Shown here: positions 55,894 to 64,000 of the stretch, piece after piece
Layout: the number at the start of each line of letters is the position of its first letter
Position numbering within the stretch: the stretch's first letter is position 1
Source: Neckera pumila
Taxonomy: Eukaryota > Streptophyta > Bryopsida > Hypnales > Neckeraceae
Reading direction: 5' to 3'
Length of the DNA stretch: 64,000 bases
NCBI GenBank assembly: GCA_963969595.1
Contig: OZ018417.1
Coordinates: 3,536,501-3,600,500 of the forward strand
Position numbers and translations under genes: made by a program
The notes under the pieces: generated by a model
Database searches by the model: none
Seen by the model: the letters and a program-made list of their open reading frames with translations, nothing else
Told to the model about the DNA's origin: nothing

Positions 55894-56344
55894 TTAATCT
55901 ACTCAAACTACCTATTTACAAAAAAAGTAACATGTTAGGTCATAACTTTTTACTCATATTTTCAAATGTCATGAAATTTTGTGCATATGAAAGATATTTT
56001 TCATCCCCACCTTTCGTTAAAATTTGGTCCAAAAATATGAAAGTCTCTAGTCACATGTACCTGTCCAAAATTGCTATGTACCCAAAAAACGCATGCTAAT
56101 CCTTTAGGGGTTAAGTGTCCAGGGCAAAGTTACAGGGTTAAGGGTTAAACAAACTGGACATGGTAATAAACGCTTCCCATGACATTTTTCATTTATTTAT
56201 TTACACAAATAAAGAGTGACCTTTACTGCAAGGGGTCACATGATAGGTTTCAGTTTGTTCATTACATTGAATAGTGCAATAAGGTTGCCCCAGACTATAT
56301 GTTGACCATGCTTGAATTTCACATGGTTTACAACTTGAAGGTTG

Positions 56345-57265
56345 TTAACTCCTAAAGTACCAAATTCCCCTCGGAGGACATTTGGGATTTGGGGCAGGCT
56401 CGTATGACCTGAAATTTTGACTTGATTTTTTGAAACTTTTTTGGAAGATAGGAAATCACATTAGCTTTCTAAAAATATAATTTTTTTCCAATCGGTGCCT
56501 GGAAGCAAAATTTATGCCACCCGAAGTCAAAAAAGCAGTTCATCGTGCAAAAAAAAAACTTTAAAAAATTAAATTTTTTTTTTTCATTTTTTTTCCTCAA
56601 AGGTCATGTTTTTGTCTACATTTGAAGCTTTGATTCATTCTAGTTGGACTCAGAATGAGAAGGTTACGGACAATCTTATTTTTCAGGCAATCTAAGCATC
56701 TTCAAAAAAATTAACTTATAGAATTCATTTTTGAATGCAATTTCTATATTTTTCCAATTTTTTTTTTTTGAAAAGATTAAATTTGTTTGCAAGAACAATG
56801 CCACCATTGGGACTATAGTGTTTTCATTCCACCTAAGAGCTATTAGCGATTTAGTGTTTTGTTCATTTTTGGACCTACTTCTACTTAACAATTTTTTTAT
56901 ATGTGAAAATCACGTTTTGACATTTTGAAATTTTTTCCCTGACTCTCAACTCAAATGCTCAACACAAAATTTTTAACTTAATGGTGTGTAGTGCCAAAAA
57001 AATCCACAAATGGCCGTCAAAGTCATCTGAAATTGCAGGCCGCAGTTCAAAAAACTTCTTTTTCCAACTTCAAATGCTAATATCTTCCAATCCGTACGGT
57101 CAAACTTCATGAAAATTTTGCCACATGATTTAAGACAAGTGAAGTACAAGATCCTACGGTTAGATTCTAAAAAAAAAGTTTTTTGGTTTAGGGAGTGATC
57201 ACAACAGAAATGGCAGTTTTCAGTGGTTTTGGAGCCAGAAACTACCTTGGTATTTTAGGGGTTAA
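56345..57265 (+). mobile_element. Family I (Ib) piggyBac MITE, 921 bp
   Basis: It begins TTAACTCCTAAAGTACC and ends GGTATTTTAGGGGTTAA. It is the closest relative, in opposite orientation, of 14591-15512. It is complete and non-coding. Confidence 0.9.
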
Positions 57266-57763
57266 TTTATTTTCTGGCAACTTTGTAGTGGTTGCAAGGC
57301 CTTTAAATTTATATTTTTTGCAATAATTAGTGATGAAAATCTTTTTTACAGCAGTAAAAGTGTAAGATATGATAAATTAGTGTGGGGCAACCTAATTGCA
57401 CTATTTAGTGTAGGGTCAGTGGCCCCTTGACCACCAAGTGGTCTCATGGGATTCAAAATGGCTTGACTTGGACTGACCTCCTTACCCTGTCTTCTTTTTT
57501 AAATTATCTTCACGACAGATGAAGAGTACAGTTAACTTGATAACCATGTCCTCCGCCAAATTACAATGTGGCGGCGACATTCACATCCACCCAGACAACC
57601 ACTGACATGCCAAGCTTGAAACTTGCACTTCCTTCAAACTTTCATGTTGAATGCATTTACAATTTCAACTGAGAATTTCAAGGTACAGTAGAGAATTTGC
57701 CTGCATTCCAGTAGATTTGGACTTTGGGAGTACAAAAAAATGTCTTGAAATGACATAATATTA
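57266..57763. other. Unassigned stretch
   Basis: No feature is recognised. Confidence 0.4.
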
Positions 57764-58693
57764 TTAACCCCTAAAGGACCAGCATGTGTTTTTTGGCATT
57801 ATAAAAATTTTGGGCAGGTACTTGTGACTAGAGGTTTAAGTATTTTGGGCTGAAATTTTAATAAAAAGTTGGGGACGAGGAATATCTTTCATGTGCATTA
57901 AATTTCATGACATTTGGAAATATGAGTCAAAATTTATGGTCTAATATGTTACTTTTTTCACCGGGCGGGCAGTTGGACAAATCTGAAAAAACAATTTTTT
58001 CAGAAGTAAAAATTTGAAATTGGTTTTCTACAATTATATACACGTGGAAAGGTTTGAATCATTCCATTCCAATCATTAAGTCAAATGTTATGAGGGTTTT
58101 TAGTTTGCAGACAATTATAGATTCTCTACTATAAAAAATACTTTGTAATCGTTTATTTGACTCAGTTTTCAATATTTTTGGAAAAAAATAAAATCCTAGG
58201 ATGTAGATTGATTATTACAACATTTCAACCGTTGGGATTGGCACTTTTTTAATTCACAAATAAATCATCTTAACAATTTAGTATTTTGAATCACTATCTA
58301 CTTCTTTCTACTTACTATTTTTTTCCTATATGTTGTAAAATTCCAAATGATGCGAAAAATTTCAGCATATTGCCAACTTATTTAGGAAATTGAATTCAAA
58401 GAAGCACCACCATTTTGGACATTTTTCGTTGAAAAATGAGCTTGTGAAGTGCAGCTGCTCGGTTTTTCGCAAGATTGAAAAAATGGTTTTGGAGAATTTG
58501 AATGCTTATATCTTTTGATCTTCACGGTGGAATTTTTTGAAATTTTTACCACATGTTGTTAACACATCATACTACAAGATCTACGGTTACATGTGTCAAA
58601 AATTGTTTTTTTCCAAAATTTGGTAGTTGTATTGAAAATGGCAATTTTGGAGCATTTTTGGTGATTATATAGTCACGGAACTTTAGGGGTTAA
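57764..58693 (+). mobile_element. Family II piggyBac MITE, 930 bp
   Basis: It begins TTAACCCCTAAAGGACC and ends GGAACTTTAGGGGTTAA. It is a complete, uninterrupted copy. Its TTAA in GGGCTGAAATTTTAATAAAA (57848-57867) is the empty equivalent of the site used at 41864. Confidence 0.92.
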
Positions 58694-61064
58694 CCAACTT
58701 TGGGTTCTTTTTGCTCCCCTAGAAAGCGGGAGGTTTGAGAGTTGCAACTTCCTAGCTAAAAGCAGCTCCAATGCAGCAACTAGATCATGTCCAGAACGGC
58801 ATAATGCTAGGCCTACCAAAAAAACACGCCCCAATGCATACGGCATGAGTCTCTTTATTTTTTTGGACCTGGCAATTTCCATCCACTGCACTGCATTTTA
58901 AGGAAATTTGAAGAGCTTGGAAATTGACACACAATAGCAAAAGTCATAAATGTCTCCTCTTTTCAAGCCTTGTAATGTGTGCCTATTGATGGGAGCTTCC
59001 CTTTTTGCATGAAATATGTTTTTTTAAAGTAGAATCTTTATTCTTTTTCTTGTTACATTGTAGAAAGTCAATTTGAAGTTTGGCTTGCTGGCTTTGCATT
59101 GGGGCCATTTTTTTCTAAATGTTGCAGGAATGAAATGAGGTCAGCTTCCTGGCACTTCAAAATCTCGATATTGTACGTTTTTCTGTGTTTGCATTGGGCT
59201 TGCTCTAAGGGCATCTCCACGGCAACCTCGCCAAACAAGGGTGCCAAGGCATGGTTTGGCGAGGGCATTGGAATCGGGCGGATTCAAAAGTGGCAGGCTA
59301 CCCCACCGCAAAAGGCCATTAAGACTCTCCAAACCCGTGGATCAAGGAAGTTAGCTAGCACATCTCAAGAGGCGCAACCCTTGTCAAGGCATGTTGGGTT
59401 CTTTTTTCTTTTTTAAACAAATGAAACCAAATGTGCTCAAAGTTCTTCCTTGAAACCTGGGACAAAAGGACACTCTAACAACATAGTGAGGCACGTGGAA
59501 ACCCTTGTATTTCCCATGGCCATTCAAAATTTGTTGTCTGACGCGCTTGCCTTAGGGCAATATTTCAGCCCTGGCGCGCCCAGTCACCAGGTTGGGGTTG
59601 CTTGAAGAGCTGCGGTGGCAATATTCTAACCAATGCCTCTATGCAGATTAAAAAACAAAATTCACTCCCACAGATCTATGGATGGATTATCCCAATCTCC
59701 AAGGGGGAATATTTTAGGCTAATTAACAATGTTGTGTGAGTTGTCAATTTGTTATTCTTTGAAGCCGGGCTAGGTTATATGGAGCATTTTTTTGGTGAAA
59801 ACATTTCAATAAATGTAGTTATTTGGTAAGATATGATGATCCCTATCCAAAAATTCACTGGAAACAATTTTGTATTTTTTGATGGTATGGCATTTGGGAG
59901 AATTTAAAATATACATTTCATTGCTCATAAATAAAACTACATTAAATTATAGACAAAAAGAAAAGGTGGTTTGTTTGCAATCCAGTTTATTGCCCTCTAA
60001 AACTTGATGGCATAATCACCAAACAACCTCATTATTCCAAAAACATGTTAGAAAGGTCAGAACAAATTTAATACAAGAATACATGAGCACTACAAGGGAA
60101 CCTCAATAAAAGAAAGAAAAAAAATCTATTTCAAGGTTGGCGAGAACCAAGAGCAAGCATGTTGATGGGTGTTTCTAATAGCTATTCTCTAAAAAAATTC
60201 TTTAGCAACAACTTTGCCTAATCTCTAGGTGTTTGAATTAAAGAAATAAAATTGTTCTTGAAAAATCATAACAAAAGAATTAGACTTCCACCAAATATTA
60301 CATCATTAATTTGTGAAGTATGCTAGTTTTTTTATTTCCATTGATATATTACACAATTTAATGTGATGCTTCTTCAATGAATATAAAAAAGATGAAGTGC
60401 ACTTTTCGAAACATTCATCATTCACTCATTAAACGGCTAAGAATTTTAGAGTTAAGAACATCTAAAATATCAATATTGCTATAGAAAGGTCTTGTTAAAA
60501 ATACCTTTCTGAAAATGTTAGGTCAACGATACTAAAAATCAAGTGCTATTCTTGATGCCTTCCTTTTAGATACAAATTTACAATTAAATCAAGATGAAAA
60601 TGACAAACTACTATATGATGGTGATTATTATTATTTTTAGTTATTAGTTATTTTTCTTCAAAAGAAGAGTAACCCTCGATTAAAAAATGTAAAAGAAACT
60701 CCATGAAGGAAAATCCTAAAGATACATCATGATTTCATAGAAACAATAATATATCACCAACAAATATAGGATCATTTTTCCTTGGGAGAATCTAAACATC
60801 TAGTGCAATACATTCTTTAGGACGTTCACACTAAGTATTAGCTCAATATGTAAGGCATAAAAATTAATGTAATGATTCAAACCTCTGACCAATATCTCAT
60901 CATCTATATTTATTAATTCCAACCACCCTCATATTAACAAGTCACTCTATGTAATAACAATTATATCAAAAAATCTATGGTCTTATGTCAAATATGCACT
61001 TTGTTGAAAAACTTGGTCCAAATATTCCGTAGTATTGTCATGCAAAAGAAAAAAAGTTAGCTAA
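58694..61064. other. Sparse stretch, no gene supported
   Basis: Overlapping frames at 59099-59416 (+) and 59068-59268 (-) lie in a balanced-composition patch without recognisable motifs. CTAAGGGCATCTCCACGGCA near 59206 resembles the start of a common plant MITE type, but a matching right end was not found. 59.7-61.06 kb is AT-rich and empty. Confidence 0.35.
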
Positions 61065-61988
61065 TTAATCCCTAAAGGATCAAGTGTTCGTTCAACGTAC
61101 GCAAGAAATCTCGGATAGGTTCCTAGGAAGTATTTTTTGGGTGGATGTTCATGAAATTTGGACACAATGTGTAAACATGTGCCTCCTTGGTGAAAAACTA
61201 ATTTTTTTTCAATCCGGTGCCCAGATCAAAAGTTATGCTGCCTTGAACTTTTAGGATAGCTCGAGCAATTTGGAAATCTTTTAAGAATCTTTTGCAAAAA
61301 AGCTCATCAACTTTTGAAATTTGGCATGTATAAAACTAATAAAATATGGCATACCATTGTCCCCAAAAAAGAATATTTTAGTTCTCAAATCACATTCTAA
61401 GAGGAGTCAAGCTTTATTAGCTATGTTGGGGTGATTTCAAGAAAAAAACATTTTCTTCTAACTTCAAGTCCTATTATGTGAAGTCAAAATTCTTGGATTT
61501 TTTCACATATTCCAAATGTTTGTCACTATCTTTTCATTGTTTGGATTTCGAATAAAAATTTTCTTCATTGCACAAAAAATCATCAAAAAATGACTAGTGT
61601 AATGCCAATTTACTAACCCCCTTGCATTACAAGGTCATTTAGTGTAAGCTAGATATCTCAATTGCTTTTGAAAAATTTCATGAGCGAAGCTAACATCATA
61701 CACTTATGAAAGGTCAAAATCCTCATTTTTGTGTAGAGCAAAAATTTTACTCCAAGTTTCGAAGGAATGAAAAAAGTTTCTTTTTCTCACTTCAAACATT
61801 ATAATCTTTCAATCTGCTTGGTCAAATGGGCTGAAATTTTTTCCGCACTCTAATGAAACACTTTAATTCAATTTTTTTGGTTGAAGTTTCAAATCAAATT
61901 TCCATTTTCATTTTTGAATAACGGACCAAAAAATCGTGATTTTTGACAATGTTTCCCTGAAGGAGACCCTCCGTCCTTTAGTAATTAA
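61065..61988 (+). mobile_element. piggyBac-type MITE, divergent family, 924 bp
   Basis: It begins TTAATCCCTAAAGGATC and ends CGTCCTTTAGTAATTAA. Family-like modules are present but diverged (CGGTGCCCAGATCAAAAGTT, AATCTTTCAATCTGCTTGGT). It is non-coding and the only copy of this type in the window. Confidence 0.75.
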
Positions 61989-62064
61989 TACCACTGATCA
62001 CAATTCACATAATGGGTAGTCTTCTCCTAGCAATTCAATGCTATTTATACCACTCAGTGCTGAA

Positions 62065-62449
62065 CTAAGGTAGAAGCACCAGTAGTCGATCATTTAAGGA
62101 GTTTTGGAGCAGATTGTGTGCAGTATGAGGTGTCGGAAATTTTTTCCATGTAGGAAGATAGGAAATATGGAGACGGCAAAATTTTCAGAATTTAATTCCC
62201 AAAATTGAAATTACAGTGAATTTTGGGAGCCAAAAAGTGCATTTCACTAGTAGACAATATCTAGAGTCTTTCAATTCCGATTGTCAAGGATGCTCACTAC
62301 TTCAAGACATGTGTCATAACCATATTAGTCCCAACCTTGAAAAGAACAGAAAAACACACTCCAAGCCTAATTTCCAACCTAAGGTTGGAAATAGCGCACC
62401 CTACAGGTTGGGTACTGGGCATGGTCAACAATTGGTGCTTCTACCTTAG
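62065..62449. repeat. 17-bp inverted repeat pair, 385 bp apart
   Basis: CTAAGGTAGAAGCACCA (62065-62081) is matched exactly in reverse at 62433-62449. A 21-bp perfect palindrome centred on CCTAAGG lies inside near 62371-62392. It is a candidate MITE; no clear target duplication was found. Confidence 0.55.
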
Positions 62450-62478
62450 GTGGCATGGTTGTTACCAATTGCCTAGTG

Positions 62479-63451
62479 TTAACACATAAGTTCTAAGACC
62501 ATCTGCAATGCAACAACAGCAGAAAGGCCTTGCAACAGTATATTGCGGGCCATTCCACGAGGCCTCTAAAGTATCGATTCTTTCTTTGGAAAATTTGACC
62601 CAATGCAAAGCCGGCATCCAAACGTCAAATGGACTTTAGAGTATTATAACAAGAAAGAAAGAAAGAATCTACATTAAAGAAAGGACTTTTCATGGAAATA
62701 AAGAAGGTTGAATTGATTAGCGCACATAACAATAAACTTTTCTTGGCATCCATTGGCTACTACCGCTTTTTATCATGATGACTCCCATCAATCAACTTGT
62801 TGAGAGTTTTGCTGAGGTTGGCAAAATGACAAAATATGCCAACCCCGAGGGGGCCCATACCGAGACCGTGAAATTGAGGTCTCCATACCAATTGGATTGG
62901 AGCACAGTTTTAATAAAAATTCTTGTCCATCCTACACGGTGCCAATACTGTGCAAGGTGCTGGTTGCATTGCAGATGGTCTAAGGCCTTTTTTCCGTCAA
63001 AATCCATTCAAAACTAACAATTCTACTTCAAAGAGAAAAAATACTTAAATTTAAAAAGAAAAAATAATTCCTAGAAGTTATTTTTTTCAAGAAGATGCTC
63101 TAATTGCCCCCAAAACAAGAATGTCCATAACTCTCTCATAACAAATCCAAATGAAATGAATCAAAGCTTTCCAAATAGAAAAAAAATGTAATCTATGAGA
63201 AAAATATTAAAAAAATATATTCAAATTTTTGTTCTTTTTTTTTTGCTGCCCACCGTCCCCTATTTTAAGCTTATTTGGTCATAATTTTTTTCTCAGGCAC
63301 CGATTGTGAAAAAAATTATATTCTTACAAAGCTTATCACTTTTTCTATCTTCAAAAAAAGTTTCAAAAAATGAAGACAAAATTTCAACCTGTAGGTACCT
63401 ACCCAAAATCCCAAATGTCCGTTGAACTGACAATGGTCCTTTAGGGATTAA
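62479..63451 (-). mobile_element. Family I MITE, internally deleted, split by a Tourist-like MITE
   Basis: The left end TTAACACATAAGTTCTAA (62479-62496) continues after the insertion as GGCCTTTTTTCCGTCAAAA (62984 on), matching the Family I left end. The right end is GGTCCTTTAGGGATTAA. Without the insert it is about 490 bp, so a large internal part is missing. Confidence 0.75.
62497..62980. mobile_element. Tourist-like (PIF/Harbinger) MITE, 484 bp, TAA TSD
   Basis: It has perfect 18-bp inverted ends GACCATCTGCAATGCAAC (62497-62514; reverse at 62963-62980), flanked by TAA at each side. Frames inside on both strands (62775-63017 and its shadow) carry no transposase motif. A 3-bp TWA target and this end type point to PIF/Harbinger. 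Confidence 0.85.
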
Positions 63452-64000
63452 GTGTAGAAACAAAGAATGCACCTATTGATCCAATAATCAAAATATTCTG
63501 GTAACTACCTCGGTCATGCTTTCAAGGGGGGGCCACATGCTTCTAAGGTTAATCTTCTAATGTCATTATAGAAACTAAGTGTTATGGATGACAAATACTC
63601 CTTTATATAAGACAAAGTAAGTGTAGATGTTCATCCTTAGAATTTTGTGTGAAAAGGGGAGATCTTGTACAATCTTTTGACTTCTAATGAGTGCTCTTGA
63701 ATTTTTTACGCAAATGAATTATACACTATTCCAAAAGATGAATTCCGCGGTGACCAACTTAATGTTCCACGGTTAAGTAATGTTTGAATTTGCTTGGCTT
63801 CATGTCAATGGTAGATCTCTTCTATCCTCCCTTTAATTTTCAAACTTGGATTTTAGCCAGTGCTATAGTGACAACTTGATTGCAAGCCACATTCATATTG
63901 TTAAAAGTAGGAATGGCTCATTCTGCCCTTTTCATGTTCTTGCTAGATTGCAGAATTTGCAACTAGGTACCAAAAATGCCTATCTTACTTTTCACACTTG
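63452..64000. other. Unassigned stretch
   Basis: No supported feature is seen. A patch around 63650-63700 vaguely resembles 48710-48770. Confidence 0.35.

Larger units (their letters stand above)
49893..55897 (+). mobile_element. piggyBac element P1, 6.0 kb, coding-type
   Basis: It begins TTAACCCCTAAAGCACC and ends AAACCTTTAGGGGTTAA, inserted at a TTAA of a Family II MITE. Its left end resembles Family II (ACATAACGTTTTTGGTCAGG, TCACTACG), and its right subterminal part shares GCAGCTGCCCGG.ATTTTTG.AG and the terminal TCAAAACCTTTAGGGG. P1 or a relative is therefore the likely source of Family II. Contents in order: AT-rich left end, GC-richer block with frames at 50936-51175, 51563-51892 and 52310-52756, an AT-rich palindrome (53178-53622), then the transposase (53828-55342). 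Frameshifts in the transposase suggest this copy is inactive. Confidence 0.85.
49211..56114 (-). mobile_element. Family II MITE hosting piggyBac element P1
   Basis: It begins TGAACCTCTAAAGTTCC (TTAA mutated) and runs through reversed Family II modules to ATGTGATTCTTTT at 49892. It resumes at 55898 with TCTACTCAAACTACC and ends AATCCTTTAGGGGTTAA at 56114. The two parts sum to about 903 bp, the family size. The gap is P1. The empty site is visible in the Family II copy at 42916-42919 (GGTAGATTAAAAAAATCAC on the opposite strand). Confidence 0.85.

Noticed and set aside
1660..58693. Interstitial telomere arrays suggested by many CCCTAAA/TTTAGGG motifs
   Set aside because: Motifs are single, always at TTAA-bounded element ends, and never tandem.
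59206..59640. Tourist-like MITE starting GGGCATCTCCACGG
   Set aside because: No matching inverted right end was found within 500 bases.
1660..63451. CRISPR-like array of regularly spaced repeats
   Set aside because: Spacing is irregular, repeats are paired inverted ends of elements, and the genome is eukaryotic in character.

Overview
The window looks like intergenic nuclear DNA from a large, AT-rich, repeat-rich eukaryotic genome. A non-flowering land plant is my best guess: Tourist-like and Emigrant-like MITEs and LINE/SINE-like retroposons occur together with piggyBac elements. The lineage is not proven, because no conserved host gene, rRNA or tRNA was recognised. Nearly everything identifiable is transposon-derived.

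The dominant content is one superfamily. About 20 elements are bounded by TTAA and carry terminal inverted repeats of the form TTAACCCCTAAAGGACC / GGTCCTTTAGGGGTTAA. TTAA target sites plus this kind of end are the signature of piggyBac transposons. Most copies are 580-950 bp, non-coding and MITE-like. They fall into Family I (1 kb class, start followed by a TTGTCCCC..GGGGACAA block), Family II (start followed by GGCAACATAGC, end GTGAAAACATAGTC) and a few outliers. They nest inside each other at TTAA sites, and uninterrupted sister copies elsewhere in the window show the empty sites.

Two larger piggyBac elements supply coding sequence. Element P1 (49893-55897, 6.0 kb) sits inside a Family II MITE and has Family II-like ends. 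It holds a frameshifted transposase (53828-55342) preceded by other open frames. Element P2 (28358-33413, 5.1 kb) has different ends (TTAATCCTTTAACGT). It holds a decayed transposase (about 30424-32198) with a recognisable C-terminal cysteine-rich domain. Both carry, upstream of the transposase, a short frame with a shared pattern (PIxxG, then PVNPL or its equivalent, then Y...R.LGW). The same pattern occurs in a free-standing ORF at 10955-11413 that has a TATA box and is the best candidate for an intact gene.

Layout: 1-5.3 kb, foldback plus piggyBac MITE cluster; 5.3-10.8 kb, foldbacks and palindromes; 10.8-12.8 kb, ORF and tandem repeats; 12.8-22.8 kb, AT-rich DNA with three full MITEs; 22.8-25.1 kb, GC-richer block with a retroposon and an inverted-repeat element; 25.6-27.4 kb, MITE cluster; 28.4-33.4 kb, P2; 33.4-37.1 kb, mostly empty; 37.1-43.9 kb, deep nest, Tourist-like and Emigrant-like MITEs, second nest, retroposon; 44-47 kb, mostly unique; 47.1-58.7 kb, MITEs and P1; 58.7-64 kb, sparse, with a Tourist-like MITE inside a piggyBac MITE.
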